Below the pieces are notes generated by a model, which worked only from the letters and a program-made list of their open reading frames with translations, was not told the origin of the DNA and did not search any database. Positions 28,240 to 36,485 of a DNA stretch of 64,000 nucleotides are shown here, one piece after another. The position numbers and the translations under genes were made by a program. Each line of letters begins with the position of its first letter. The first letter of the stretch is position 1. Origin of the DNA: Polaribacter pacificus (GTDB lineage: Bacteria > Bacteroidota > Bacteroidia > Flavobacteriales > Flavobacteriaceae). The stretch is from positions 2,108,001 to 2,172,000 of the forward strand of contig NZ_CP150664.1 in assembly GCF_038024035.1 (NCBI RefSeq). Reading direction: 5' to 3'.

Positions 28240-28268
28240 TTGCAAGTTACAAATATTTTGTACATTTG
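28240..28268 (+). promoter_or_regulatory. Promoter of greA (TTG-N18-TACATTTG)
   Basis: TTG at 28240-28242 and TACATTTG at 28261-28268 match the -33 and -7 elements of Bacteroidota housekeeping promoters. They put the transcript start near 28272, about 55 bases before the greA ATG. Confidence 0.6.
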
Positions 28269-28328
28269 TGAGTGAATCTCATTCTGATAAAAAGGTAATG
28301 AGATTTTGTATTTTATAAAATCAAGATT

Positions 28329-28802
28329 ATGAGCGAAGTATCTTATTACACAGAAGAAGGACTAAAGAAATTGAAAGATGAATTGCATCAGTTAGAGCAA
28401 GTAGAGCGTCCGAGGGTTACCCAAGAAATTGCAGATGCAAGAGACAAGGGAGATCTAAGTGAAAATGCTGAATATCATGCTGCAAAAGAAGAACAATCTT
28501 TGTTAGAATTTAAAATTGCAAAATTAAAAAACGTGGTTGCAAGCGCTAGAATTATTGATGAATCTCAATTGGATACCTCAAAAATTCTGATTCACTCAGT
28601 AGTGAAAATTAAAAACGCTGCAAATAAAATGGAGTTTACCTATACCTTGGTTGCTGATTCAGAGTCAGATGTTAAGAACGGTAAGCTTTCTGTAAATTCT
28701 CCAATCGGAAAAGGATTGTTAGGGAAAAAAGTAGGGGAGATTGCAGAAATTCAGGTGCCTAATGGTATTATGAAATTTGAAGTGATGGAGATTTCTAGAT
28801 AA
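28329..28802 (+). CDS. greA: Transcription elongation factor GreA
   Basis: 157 residues. The N-terminal coiled coil (about 10-75) includes RDKGDLSENAEYHAAKEEQ, whose acidic tip residues insert into the RNA polymerase channel. The C-terminal FKBP-like domain ends with the family PNGIMKFEVMEI segment. GreA stimulates cleavage of backtracked transcripts. It has its own promoter and terminator. In many relatives greA is directly next to a HIT-family gene; here an Rrf2/RIC pair lies between the two. Confidence 0.95.
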   Translation: MSEVSYYTEEGLKKLKDELHQLEQVERPRVTQEIADARDKGDLSENAEYHAAKEEQSLLEFKIAKLKNVVASARIIDESQLDTSKILIHSVVKIKNAANKMEFTYTLVADSESDVKNGKLSVNSPIGKGLLGKKVGEIAEIQVPNGIMKFEVMEISR

Positions 28803-28822
28803 GAAAATAACAATATACTATC

Positions 28823-28856
28823 AAAAAGCTTCTGGGACCCCTAGAAGCTTTTTTTT
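28823..28856 (+). terminator. Terminator of greA
   Basis: An 11-bp stem (28823-28833 with 28843-28853) with a loop that contains GGG/CCC, followed by a T run to 28856. Confidence 0.9.
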
Positions 28857-28881
28857 ATGTAACTTTTAATAGAAGACTTTT

Positions 28882-28912
28882 TTGTCTTTTATTAGAAAAA
28901 GACGTATCTTTG
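28882..28912 (+). promoter_or_regulatory. Promoter of the Rrf2-RIC operon (TTG-N20-TATCTTTG)
   Basis: TTG at 28882-28884 and TATCTTTG at 28905-28912 with a 20-base spacer. The predicted transcript start near 28918 is just ahead of the regulator ATG, which argues against the longer frame that begins at 28910. Confidence 0.65.
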
Positions 28913-28930
28913 AAGGTAAATACACCAATG

Positions 28931-29368
28931 ATGTTTTCAAAATCATGTGAGTACGGCCTTAGAGCAGTCCTTTTTATTGCAAAAAACTCAGTCAATAACA
29001 CCAAGGTTGGTTTGGTAGAGATTGCCAAAGAAATAGATTCGCCGTCTGCTTTTACGGCAAAAATTTTACAACAATTAACCAAAGCAGGACTTATAGAATC
29101 AAGCAAAGGTCCGCAAGGCGGGTTTTTTATTTCTAAAACAGAGCTCAATGAGCTACGCCTGGCGAGTGTTGTAGAAGCTTTGGATGGAAGCAAGGTTTTT
29201 GAAGGTTGTGGTTTGGGACTTTCTCAATGTGATGATCAATATCCTTGCCCAATGCACAATGAGTTTTTAAAAGTGAGAACAGAGCTTAAGCAAATGCTTA
29301 CAACAACCAAAGTTCTTGAATTGGCAACTCAATTAAATGACGGGGAAACTTGGCTAAAAAGAATATAA
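28931..29368 (+). CDS. Rrf2-family regulator with iron-sulfur-type cysteines (NsrR/IscR-like)
   Basis: 145 residues from the ATG at 28931 (MFSKSCEYGLRA, the standard family start; an ATG one codon earlier is equally possible). A winged helix-turn-helix occupies about residues 1-75. Three cysteines, C93, C100 and C106 in GCGLGLSQCDDQYPCPMH, match the cluster-binding set of NsrR, IscR and RsrR. The gene is 48 bases upstream of a di-iron NO-damage repair gene, so an NO-sensing role is the best inference. It may repress its own promoter, but I see no clear palindromic operator. Confidence 0.85.
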   Translation: MFSKSCEYGLRAVLFIAKNSVNNTKVGLVEIAKEIDSPSAFTAKILQQLTKAGLIESSKGPQGGFFISKTELNELRLASVVEALDGSKVFEGCGLGLSQCDDQYPCPMHNEFLKVRTELKQMLTTTKVLELATQLNDGETWLKRI

Positions 29369-29416
29369 AAAAATTAACAAAATAGAGGACAAAAATATCT
29401 TTTAATACTTAATAAA

Positions 29417-30142
29417 ATGCAAATACAAGCAGATACCTTAGTAAGCGATATTGTAGCAAAGAACTATAATACAGCAGCCATTTTTAGCAAATACAACATT
29501 GATTTTTGCTGTAATGGCAATAGAAGTTTAGCCAAAGTCATTGAGAAAAAAGGAATTCCTTTAGAAGAAATCATTGAAGCGCTGGCAGCTGAAGTTGATA
29601 CCAGAGAAAATCAGTCAGATTTGTTTCAGAAACTCAACATTGGCGCTTTATCAGACTATGTGGTAGAATCACATCATTCTTATGTAGAAAAAAGCATCCC
29701 CCCAATTAAGCAGTACCTTGATAAACTCTGTAAAGTACACGGTGATAGACATCCAGAATTGTTTGAAATTAGAGAGTTGTTTTTTGGAAGTGCTGATGAG
29801 TTGACCAAGCATATGAAAAAAGAAGAGCTCATATTATTTCCTTTTTTTAAGAAGCTTGCAAAGCTAAAAAAAGAAGGCGGAGCCTATGAAAAACCACATT
29901 TTGAAACGGTAGAAAATCCAATAGCAATGATGCATCATGAACACGATGTAGAAGGAGAGCGTTTTAGAAAAATAGCAGAGCTGACGGCTAATTATACACC
30001 GCCTGCAGATGCCTGTACCACCTATAAAGTAACCTTTTCTATGCTCAAAGAATTTGAAGAAGATTTACACAAACACATTCATTTAGAAAACAATATTTTG
30101 TTTAAAAGAGGCATCTTATTAGAACAAGAACTAGCTGGCTAA
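29417..30142 (+). CDS. ric: Iron-sulfur cluster repair di-iron protein (RIC/ScdA/YtfE family)
   Basis: 241 residues. The N-terminal ScdA_N domain has NYNTAAIFSKYNIDFCCNG with the paired cysteines of the family. A hemerythrin-like four-helix domain follows, with ligand-type histidines in ESHHSYVEK, MHHEHDVEG and LHKHIHLEN and with MKKEELILFPFF. RIC proteins repair iron-sulfur clusters damaged by nitric oxide or peroxide. It is the second gene of the operon with the Rrf2 regulator. No NO reductase is in this window. Confidence 0.93.
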   Translation: MQIQADTLVSDIVAKNYNTAAIFSKYNIDFCCNGNRSLAKVIEKKGIPLEEIIEALAAEVDTRENQSDLFQKLNIGALSDYVVESHHSYVEKSIPPIKQYLDKLCKVHGDRHPELFEIRELFFGSADELTKHMKKEELILFPFFKKLAKLKKEGGAYEKPHFETVENPIAMMHHEHDVEGERFRKIAELTANYTPPADACTTYKVTFSMLKEFEEDLHKHIHLENNILFKRGILLEQELAG

Positions 30143-30204
30143 ATAGTAATCCCCTTATCAACTTGAAAGAACAGTAACATAAATTTATGTTGCTGCTTTT
30201 TTTA

Positions 30205-30212
30205 TATCTTTG
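30205..30212 (+). promoter_or_regulatory. -7 box (TATCTTTG) of the HIT gene
   Basis: A perfect TAnnTTTG match, 28 bases before the ATG at 30240. No TTG lies at the usual spacing. Confidence 0.5.
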
Positions 30213-30239
30213 ATTAAAAACAACAAGTAACAAGCCATT

Positions 30240-30638
30240 ATGAGTAGTATTTTTACCAAAATTATTAAGGGAGAAATTCCGTCCTACAAAATTGCAGAAG
30301 ATGAGCGTTTTTATGCGTTTCTAGACATTAACCCCAATGCTAAAGGACATACCTTGGTGATTCCTAAAAAAGAAGTGGATAAGCTTTTTGATTTGGATGC
30401 TGAAACCTATGTAGGATTGATGCAGTTTGCGCATAAGGTAGCCAAAGCCTTAGAAAAAACCATTGATTGTAATAGAGTTGGGATGACTGTGGTTGGCTTA
30501 GAAGTGCCACATGCTCATGTGCATCTAATTCCGATTAATCGAGTTTCTGATATCAATTTTACCAGTAAGAAACTAGCAATGCAGCAGGAAGATTTTGTAA
30601 AATTGGCTAAAGAAATTTCAAGGAATTTTGAAAGCTAA
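30240..30638 (+). CDS. HIT-family nucleotide hydrolase/transferase
   Basis: 132 residues. The fold signature is complete: IFTKIIKGEIPSYKIAED at the start, NAKGHTLVIPKK, and the histidine triad EVPHAHVHLIPIN (H-x-H-x-H). It probably hydrolyses nucleoside phosphoramidates or similar adenylates in the cytoplasm (HINT-like). A terminator follows closely. Confidence 0.93.
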   Translation: MSSIFTKIIKGEIPSYKIAEDERFYAFLDINPNAKGHTLVIPKKEVDKLFDLDAETYVGLMQFAHKVAKALEKTIDCNRVGMTVVGLEVPHAHVHLIPINRVSDINFTSKKLAMQQEDFVKLAKEISRNFES

Positions 30639-30662
30639 TACTCTAGCTTAATTTTAAAAAAC

Positions 30663-30700
30663 AAAAAAAGCTAACACCGTTGTAGGTGCTAGCTTTTTTT
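30663..30700. terminator. Bidirectional terminator after the HIT gene
   Basis: A 16-bp stem with one mismatch (30663-30678 with 30685-30700), loop of six, with A and T runs at the ends. It separates the HIT gene from the convergent lipoprotein gene. Confidence 0.88.
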
Positions 30701-30718
30701 AAAAGTTTAATTTTTGTA

Positions 30719-31204
30719 CTACTTAATAATGCTTATGGTTTCATCATAATCATCTTTACCAAATTCATGCTCCCAAACGAGTTGGTCATTAAACCAAATT
30801 TTTTGTTTTATGACGCTTCCTTGTTCTCTAAGGTATTCTGTTTTTATTGTGTCTCTGTCAGTATCATTCCATTGTATGTAAGAAATTGGGTAATCTACTG
30901 AACTGTCTAAACTCATTCCTAATCCAAATTTATAGAGGCCATCTTCTTGAGTTATCGTAAAAAACTTAGGATTGTCTAAATTAGAATCATACATTAATTT
31001 CTCTACTCCATTAATTATATGATAAATCTTAATTTCATTTTCTTTATAAGCATTTGGAGTGTTTGGATCAACTAAATTATTTCCTTGGCTGTCTTTTACA
31101 TAAAACCAAGCACCTGATTCATTTACACCTCCATAATTTGGAGTGTCGTTTTTTGTACACGAAAAAATAAGTGTACAAGCGAGTAGTAAAATTGTTTTTT
31201 TCAT
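30719..31204 (-). CDS. Lipoprotein of unknown function, 161 aa
   Basis: 161 residues. A lipoprotein signal has the lipobox in LIFSCTKN, Cys16. The rest (GAWFYVKDSQGNNLVDPN, then SYIQWNDTDRDTIKTE) looks like a beta-rich domain, but I recognise no family. Upstream on its strand there is a run of nine ATT repeats about 31 bases before the ATG, inside the likely promoter/leader region, so its expression could vary by slippage. Confidence 0.7.
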   Translation of the reverse strand: MKKTILLLACTLIFSCTKNDTPNYGGVNESGAWFYVKDSQGNNLVDPNTPNAYKENEIKIYHIINGVEKLMYDSNLDNPKFFTITQEDGLYKFGLGMSLDSSVDYPISYIQWNDTDRDTIKTEYLREQGSVIKQKIWFNDQLVWEHEFGKDDYDETISIIK

Positions 31205-31235
31205 AGAGATAGGTTTTAATTATATTGTATGGAGC

Positions 31236-31262
31236 AATAATAATAATAATAATAATAATAAT
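31236..31262. repeat. Trinucleotide microsatellite, (AAT)x9
   Basis: Nine exact copies of AAT on the plus strand, between the starts and ends of two minus-strand genes, 31 bases upstream of the lipoprotein ATG at 31204. Confidence 0.98.
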
Positions 31263-31308
31263 CAAGTAATCTGTTTAAAATCATTGATTTACATGTAAAA
31301 TGCTTAGC

Positions 31309-32460
31309 TTAAAAAGCGCTCAGTAAAACAATTTTAAAGGTTGTTCCTGTTTTAGTATTTGATTTTTGCACAAAGATTTTCCCGTTGTGGTATTCTTCAA
31401 CGATGCGCTTAGACAAGGATAAGCCCAGGCCCCAGCCGCGTTTTTTTGTGGTGAACCCAGGTTTAAATATCTGCTTAAATTGTGATTTTGGGATCCCTTT
31501 TCCGGTATCAGAAATGCTAATCTCAATGCGTTTTCCTTGGAGGCTTATTGCTAGTGTTAACAGACCTTTCCCCTTCATGGCATCAATGGCATTTTTTATT
31601 AAATTTTCTATGACCCAACCAAACAATTCAACATTTATTTTTGAGTAGAGAACCTCTTTTTGAGCATCAAATTTAAAATCGATTTGTTTTGAAGTTCTGT
31701 TTTTTAAGTACTCAAAAGTGCTTTTTGTAACCGCAACAACATCTTGTTTTTTTAGCTCAGGAACTGATCCAATTTTAGAAAACCTGTTTGCAATAGTGTT
31801 TAAACGATGGACGTCTTTTTCTATTTCATCAAGGTATTTTTCACCTACCTTTTCTTCTTTTAAAATTGCGATCCACCCAAGTAAAGAAGACAGCGGAGTT
31901 CCTATCTGATGGGCTGTTTCTTTTGCCATCCCAGTCCATAATTTATTTTGCTCAGCGATTTTACTTGATGAGAAAAGCATATAAATGACTGCTAAGAATA
32001 AAATGAGAATAAGGATTAAGGCAATCGGGTAATAGGTTAGTTTATTTAGTAAATCTGAATCCTTGTAATAAATGGCTTCATTAATATTCAGATACCGAAC
32101 GAGGATGGGCTCATTCTCTTTTTTCATAATTTCTAACTGAGCCTCTACATAGTTGGGGTCTTGGGCTTTGATAGAGTCAAGATTCCTCCACTCTTTAATG
32201 CTGCCATCTTCGTTTACGAGTATTAATGGAATGTTGGTATTGGTTTCAATTATTTTTGTCTCTAGGTTGATGCTGGCATTTAAATCAGTATTGGTGGCTA
32301 ATTCTTTAAGGGCTGCTGCAAAAATTTCTACCTTTAATCGTTCTTCCTGTTTAAATTTTTGAAAAAAGATATAGGTGTTCCATAAAATCAAAGAAACGAT
32401 TCCGAGGAGTACAAGAATAACAAGGCGTTTTGTAAAAACGGTATTTCTAAAAAAGCTCAT
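31309..32460 (-). CDS. Membrane sensor histidine kinase, orphan
   Basis: 383 residues. Two membrane segments (about 11-33 and 142-163) flank a periplasmic sensor of about 105 residues. The dimerisation/phosphoacceptor helix holds His184 in KETAHQIGTPLSSL. The catalytic domain has the N box ENLIKNAIDAM, G1 SDTGKGIPKSQ and G2 GWGLGLSLSK. No response regulator gene is next to it, so its partner is elsewhere. It is divergent from the flavin reductase gene. Confidence 0.9.
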   Translation of the reverse strand: MSFFRNTVFTKRLVILVLLGIVSLILWNTYIFFQKFKQEERLKVEIFAAALKELATNTDLNASINLETKIIETNTNIPLILVNEDGSIKEWRNLDSIKAQDPNYVEAQLEIMKKENEPILVRYLNINEAIYYKDSDLLNKLTYYPIALILILILFLAVIYMLFSSSKIAEQNKLWTGMAKETAHQIGTPLSSLLGWIAILKEEKVGEKYLDEIEKDVHRLNTIANRFSKIGSVPELKKQDVVAVTKSTFEYLKNRTSKQIDFKFDAQKEVLYSKINVELFGWVIENLIKNAIDAMKGKGLLTLAISLQGKRIEISISDTGKGIPKSQFKQIFKPGFTTKKRGWGLGLSLSKRIVEEYHNGKIFVQKSNTKTGTTFKIVLLSAF

Positions 32461-32542
32461 GAATACAAATATAATCTATATTACTAGATAACTCATTTTA
32501 TAAAATGATAGTATCTTTACAATTCAGAAAAACAATAAATAA

Positions 32543-33403
32543 ATGCTTTCTATAGATCCAAAAGATATTTCGACAGGTAAATTACACAGCTATTTATTAG
32601 GGGCGATTGCTCCTAGACCTATTGCTTTTGCTAGCACCATAGACGTTGATGGTAAGCCTAATTTATCGCCATTTAGTTTTTTTAATGTATTTAGTGCAAA
32701 TCCGCCAATTCTTATTTTTTCTCCTGCGAGAAGAGTTCGAGGGAACACCACAAAACACACTTTAGAGAATGCCATGAGCACAAAAGAGGTGGTGATTAAT
32801 GTGGTGAATTACGATATGGTTCAGCAAATGTCATTAAGTAGTACAGAATATCCTAAGGGTGTTAATGAGTTTGTTAAAGCTGGGTTAACCATGCTTCCTT
32901 CAGACAAAGTAAAGCCATTTAGAGTAGCAGAATCACCAGTGCAATTTGAATGTAAGATTAATGAGATTATCCATTTAGGAAAAGAAGGTGGCGCAGGAAA
33001 CTTGATTATCTGTGAGGTGGTTAAACTGCATATCCAAGAAGCCGTTTTAGACGCAGATGGAGCAATTGATCAGCACAAAATAGATTTAGTAGCTAGAGCA
33101 GGAGGTAGTTTTTACTCGAGAGCAAGAGATGGTTTTTTTGAAATTCCAAAACCCATTTCTACACTAGGGATCGGCATCGATGCCATTCCTGATGTTATTA
33201 GAAACAGTGAAATTTTATCAGGGAATAATTTAGGGATGTTAGGAAACGTAGAACAGCTCCCTACTCAAGAAGATGTTGATAACTTTGCAAAAGTCAATCC
33301 GCAATTTATAGGGATAGAAATCGTAAAAAAACATACATTTGCCAAAGAGTTTTTAAAAATAAATGATGTAGAAAGTGCTTGGAAAGTACTTTTAATTAAT
33401 TAG
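32543..33403 (+). CDS. Flavin reductase family protein
   Basis: 286 residues. A split-barrel FMN-binding domain is visible in GAIAPRPIAFASTIDVDGKP, LSPFSFFNVFSANPPILIFS and RGNTTKHTLEN, followed by a C-terminal extension. Family members (PF01613) reduce flavin or act as flavoprotein oxidoreductases in the cytoplasm. It is followed after 12 bases by the DUF3127 gene, so they are likely co-transcribed. The substrate is unknown. Confidence 0.85.
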   Translation: MLSIDPKDISTGKLHSYLLGAIAPRPIAFASTIDVDGKPNLSPFSFFNVFSANPPILIFSPARRVRGNTTKHTLENAMSTKEVVINVVNYDMVQQMSLSSTEYPKGVNEFVKAGLTMLPSDKVKPFRVAESPVQFECKINEIIHLGKEGGAGNLIICEVVKLHIQEAVLDADGAIDQHKIDLVARAGGSFYSRARDGFFEIPKPISTLGIGIDAIPDVIRNSEILSGNNLGMLGNVEQLPTQEDVDNFAKVNPQFIGIEIVKKHTFAKEFLKINDVESAWKVLLIN

Positions 33404-33415
33404 AATACAAGTATT

Positions 33416-33781
33416 ATGGAAGTTATTGGAAAAATTAAATTGATCAACGAAACACAGACTTTTGGTGCTAGTGGATTTAGAAAGCGTGAACTTGTGGTAA
33501 CTACTGATGAGCAGTACCCACAAATGATCATGATAGAATTTGTGCAAGACAAATGTGATTTGTTAAACAGTTATGCTGTTGGACAAGATGTAAAAGTTTC
33601 TATTAATTTAAGAGGTAGAGAGTGGATCAATCCAGAAGGACAAGCAAAATATTTTAACTCTATTCAAGGATGGAGAATTGAAGCTGTTCAGGCAAGTGCT
33701 CCTCAAAATTTACCTCCAGTAGATCAATTTCAACCAGCAAGCAATAGCAGTGATGCAGAACCAGACGATTTACCGTTCTAG
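33416..33781 (+). CDS. DUF3127 domain protein
   Basis: 121 residues. The N-terminal domain starts EVIGKIKLINETQTFGASGFRKRELVV, typical of DUF3127 (an OB-like fold related to single-stranded nucleic acid-binding proteins). The tail is acidic, SSDAEPDDLPF, and resembles the SSB C-terminus DDDLPF. I infer possible DNA-metabolism interactions from that tail, but no function is established. It ends at a terminator. Confidence 0.85.
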   Translation: MEVIGKIKLINETQTFGASGFRKRELVVTTDEQYPQMIMIEFVQDKCDLLNSYAVGQDVKVSINLRGREWINPEGQAKYFNSIQGWRIEAVQASAPQNLPPVDQFQPASNSSDAEPDDLPF

Positions 33782-33800
33782 TATTGCAGTATATCCTATA

Positions 33801-33828
33801 AAAAAAAGCAGCCTTGAGCTGCTTTTTT
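33801..33828 (+). terminator. Terminator after the DUF3127 gene
   Basis: A 12-bp stem (AAAAAAAGCAGC with GCTGCTTTTTTT) around a 5-base loop. It ends the flavin reductase/DUF3127 unit. Confidence 0.88.
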
Positions 33829-33836
33829 TATTTTTG
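33829..33836 (+). promoter_or_regulatory. Possible -7 box (TATTTTTG) for aat
   Basis: The TAnnTTTG match begins at the end of the preceding terminator's T run and is 24 bases before the aat ATG. No correctly spaced TTG is seen. Confidence 0.35.
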
Positions 33837-33859
33837 TCTTAGATTTAAACGTAGATTTT

Positions 33860-34510
33860 ATGATTTGGCTTTCAGAAAAAATTGAATTCCCCGCTCCAGA
33901 AACGGCTACCCAAGATGGGATTATAGCCTTGGGAGGAGATCTGTCTGAAGAGCGCCTTATTTATGCTTATCAGCATGGTATTTTTCCATGGTTTAGCCAA
34001 GATGATCCCATAGTCTGGTATTGCCCGCCAGAACGAATGGTCTTGTATCCAAATGAGATTAAGATTTCAAAATCAATGCGAAAAGTAGTAGCAGATCCTA
34101 GTTTTAGTATCACTGAGAACACAGCTTTTGATCAAGTTATACATCAATGTAAATCAATCAAAAGAAAAGATGAAGAAGGTACTTGGATTACCAATGATAT
34201 GGAAGAGGCCTATAAAAAGCTGCATCTACGAGGAGTTGCAAAATCAATAGAAGTTTGGAAAATTACAACTGAAGATTCACAACAAAGAGAATTGGTTGGA
34301 GGGCTCTATGGAGTTGATCTTGGAAATGGTGTTTTTTGTGGAGAAAGTATGTTTAGCAAACTAAGCAATACCTCTAAATTGGCCTTTGTTTATTTAGCTA
34401 CTCAGCTATCTTATAAACTGATTGATTGTCAGGTATATAATGAGCATCTTGCAAGCTTGGGTGCACGAGAAATTTCTAGGGATAAATTTTTGAGTTTACT
34501 CAAAGGCTAA
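33860..34510 (+). CDS. aat: Leucyl/phenylalanyl-tRNA--protein transferase
   Basis: 216 residues. The start FPAPETATQDGIIALGGDLS, the YQHGIFPWFSQDDPIVWYCPPERMV core, and the GGLYGVDLGNGVFCGESMFS and DCQVYNEHLASLGA segments are those of Aat. It adds leucine or phenylalanine to proteins with N-terminal Arg or Lys, marking them for ClpAP in the N-degron pathway. It is a complete, single-domain enzyme. Confidence 0.93.
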   Translation: MIWLSEKIEFPAPETATQDGIIALGGDLSEERLIYAYQHGIFPWFSQDDPIVWYCPPERMVLYPNEIKISKSMRKVVADPSFSITENTAFDQVIHQCKSIKRKDEEGTWITNDMEEAYKKLHLRGVAKSIEVWKITTEDSQQRELVGGLYGVDLGNGVFCGESMFSKLSNTSKLAFVYLATQLSYKLIDCQVYNEHLASLGAREISRDKFLSLLKG

Positions 34511-34536
34511 TTCTATAAAAGATATAGAAAGAATTG

Positions 34537-34544
34537 TATCTTTG
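34537..34544 (+). promoter_or_regulatory. -7 box (TATCTTTG) for the MazG-like gene
   Basis: A perfect TAnnTTTG match 23 bases before the ATG at 34568. It probably drives the MazG-like gene and the small membrane protein. Confidence 0.5.
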
Positions 34545-34567
34545 AATCATTAAAAGAATCATTTTTT

Positions 34568-34894
34568 ATGGGGATTAAAAGCACACAGCAACAAGTAGAT
34601 GAATGGATTCAAAACCATGGTGTTCGCTATTTTAATGAGCTTACCAACATGGCTCAATTAACAGAAGAGGTTGGCGAGGTCGCTAGAATTATAGCCAGAC
34701 GCTATGGAGAACAGAGCGAAAAAGAAAGCGATAAAAACAAAGACCTAGGTGAAGAATTGGCTGATGTGTTGTTTGTAGTTTTGTGTTTAGCCAATCAGAC
34801 AGGAGTAGATTTACAAGCTGCTTTTGATAAAAAATTAGACCTTAAAACAAAACGAGACCACGACCGTCATCATAACAATCAAAAATTAAAATAG
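34568..34894 (+). CDS. MazG-like nucleotide pyrophosphohydrolase
   Basis: 108 residues. The all-alpha NTP-pyrophosphatase core is visible: EEVGEVARIIARRYGE and DLGEELADVLFVVLCLANQTGVD, with the metal-binding E-x-x-E and E-x-x-D pattern. Such enzymes remove abnormal nucleoside triphosphates. Next to it, one base after its stop, comes a small membrane protein gene, and aroA follows. Confidence 0.88.
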   Translation: MGIKSTQQQVDEWIQNHGVRYFNELTNMAQLTEEVGEVARIIARRYGEQSEKESDKNKDLGEELADVLFVVLCLANQTGVDLQAAFDKKLDLKTKRDHDRHHNNQKLK

Positions 34895-34895
34895 C

Positions 34896-35144
34896 ATGAC
34901 TTTTTTAGAGAAAATCCAAAGCCCCAATTTTTTTGTAAATTTTTGTAAAGTAGCCATTCCTTTTTTTATAGTACTGGTTATTTTTAGTTTGTTGGTTAGC
35001 AATTTTAGCGACTTGACTTCATTTAATTTTAAGCCCGTTGCAGAAGCTAATTTTACTGATGGAAAGTGGGTAAATTTCTTTGGGATAAAAGTAGTGTTTA
35101 GTATTATTTATGGTTTTTGGATTACCATTAGAAAAACGCGCTAA
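34896..35144 (+). CDS. Small membrane protein of unknown function, 82 aa
   Basis: 82 residues with two hydrophobic segments, about 17-35 (AIPFFIVLVIFSLLVSNFS) and about 60-77 (FGIKVVFSIIYGFWITIR), joined by a polar loop. It begins one base after the MazG-like stop, so translational coupling is likely. I recognise no family. It lies upstream of aroA in the same direction. Confidence 0.7.
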   Translation: MTFLEKIQSPNFFVNFCKVAIPFFIVLVIFSLLVSNFSDLTSFNFKPVAEANFTDGKWVNFFGIKVVFSIIYGFWITIRKTR

Positions 35145-35204
35145 GCGATGTTTTACTTTCTGATTGAGTTCTAAAAAAATTATAAAATTTAAACACATAT
35201 TATT

Positions 35205-36431
35205 TTGAAATTAGCAGTATCAACCTCTAATACTTTTTTAAAAGCTTCTATCGCTATTTCTGGCTCTAAAAGTGAATCGAATCGCTTGCTAATCTTACAG
35301 CAATTATTTAAAAACATTCAGATAGAAAACTGTTCTGATTCTGATGACTCTAAGCATTTAAAAGCTGCCTTAGAAAACAATGAAGAGCTTGTAGATATTG
35401 GTCATGCGGGTACTGCTATGCGTTTTTTAACTGCTTTTTATGCTACTCAAGTTGGCAGAGAATGCACCTTGACTGGCTCAGAAAGAATGCAAGAAAGACC
35501 TATAAAAATTTTAGTCGAAGCGCTACAGAGTTTGGGTGCTTCTATTCATTATGATGCAGAAGAAGGATATCCACCTTTGAGAATAAAAGGATCAAAATTA
35601 ACCAAAAGTCAGGTTCAAATAGCAGGGAATGTCAGCAGTCAATATATTTCTGCACTCTTGTTAATCGCGCCAAGTTTAGAAAACGGTTTGCAAATAAATT
35701 TAACAGGTGAGCTTACTTCTGTTCCTTATATAGAAATGACCTTATCGCTGCTAAAACAACTAGGGGTTCAGTTAACATTTAATGGAAATCAGATTCGTGT
35801 CTGGCCTTTAAAAAATGAATCACCAATAACCGTAGTTGTAGAGTCTGATTGGAGTTCTGCATCTTATTTTTATTCTCTGATTGCGCTGAGTAATATAGGC
35901 TCAGAAATTACTTTAGAGCATTACAAAAAAGACAGTCTACAAGGAGATGCTTGTTTGGCAAGTATTTATGAGAATTTTGGAGTACAAACTCTTTTTACAG
36001 AAAAAGGGATCGTCCTTAAAAAAACAGCAGTACAACTTAAAGAGACCCTTAGTCTTGATTTAAAAAATGCGCCTGATATTGCTCAGACGATAGTTGTAAC
36101 TTGTTTTGGTTTGGGGATGTCTTGTGATTTAACAGGCCTTCATACCTTAAAAATTAAGGAGACTGATCGATTGGTGGCACTGCAAAATGAATTGACAAAA
36201 TTGGGTGCTAGCATTGCTATTACTAATCAGAGTTTGCATTTAAAAAGCTCAGAGCATATTAAAGAAAACATCGCAATAGAAACCTATAAAGACCATCGTA
36301 TGGCCATGGCATTTGCCCCACTGGCCTTAAAGGTGCCTATCATCATACTAGAAGCAGGTGTGGTGTCTAAATCCTATCCTAATTTTTGGAAAGATTTACA
36401 ACAGCTTGGTTTTCAACTTAACCAAGGATAA
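35205..36431 (+). CDS. aroA: 3-phosphoshikimate 1-carboxyvinyltransferase (EPSP synthase)
   Basis: 408 residues from a TTG start at 35205 (reading LAVSTS after the initiator). The family would not tolerate the next methionine, deep in the protein, so the TTG is well supported. Markers are GSKSESNRLL near the start, DIGHAGTAMRFLTAF, RPIKILVEALQSLGA and GNVSSQYISALL, and DHRMAMAFAPLAL close to the C-terminus. It makes EPSP in the shikimate pathway, using phosphoenolpyruvate. The window also contains pabB, which consumes its downstream product chorismate. Confidence 0.93.
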   Translation: MKLAVSTSNTFLKASIAISGSKSESNRLLILQQLFKNIQIENCSDSDDSKHLKAALENNEELVDIGHAGTAMRFLTAFYATQVGRECTLTGSERMQERPIKILVEALQSLGASIHYDAEEGYPPLRIKGSKLTKSQVQIAGNVSSQYISALLLIAPSLENGLQINLTGELTSVPYIEMTLSLLKQLGVQLTFNGNQIRVWPLKNESPITVVVESDWSSASYFYSLIALSNIGSEITLEHYKKDSLQGDACLASIYENFGVQTLFTEKGIVLKKTAVQLKETLSLDLKNAPDIAQTIVVTCFGLGMSCDLTGLHTLKIKETDRLVALQNELTKLGASIAITNQSLHLKSSEHIKENIAIETYKDHRMAMAFAPLALKVPIIILEAGVVSKSYPNFWKDLQQLGFQLNQG

Positions 36432-36447
36432 ATAAACAGCAAAACAC

Positions 36448-36479
36448 TTGACAAGGCCTATGCCGATGTCGTATCTTTG
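36448..36479 (+). promoter_or_regulatory. Promoter of queA or its leader RNA (TTG-N21-TATCTTTG)
   Basis: TTG at 36448-36450 and TATCTTTG at 36472-36479 fit the Bacteroidota consensus. The transcript would begin near 36486 and carry a leader of about 118 bases before the queA ATG. Confidence 0.65.
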
Positions 36480-36485
36480 CGCCCT

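Noticed and set aside
31236..31262. Possible CRISPR array
   Set aside because: The AAT run is a plain trinucleotide repeat with no spacers and no cas genes.
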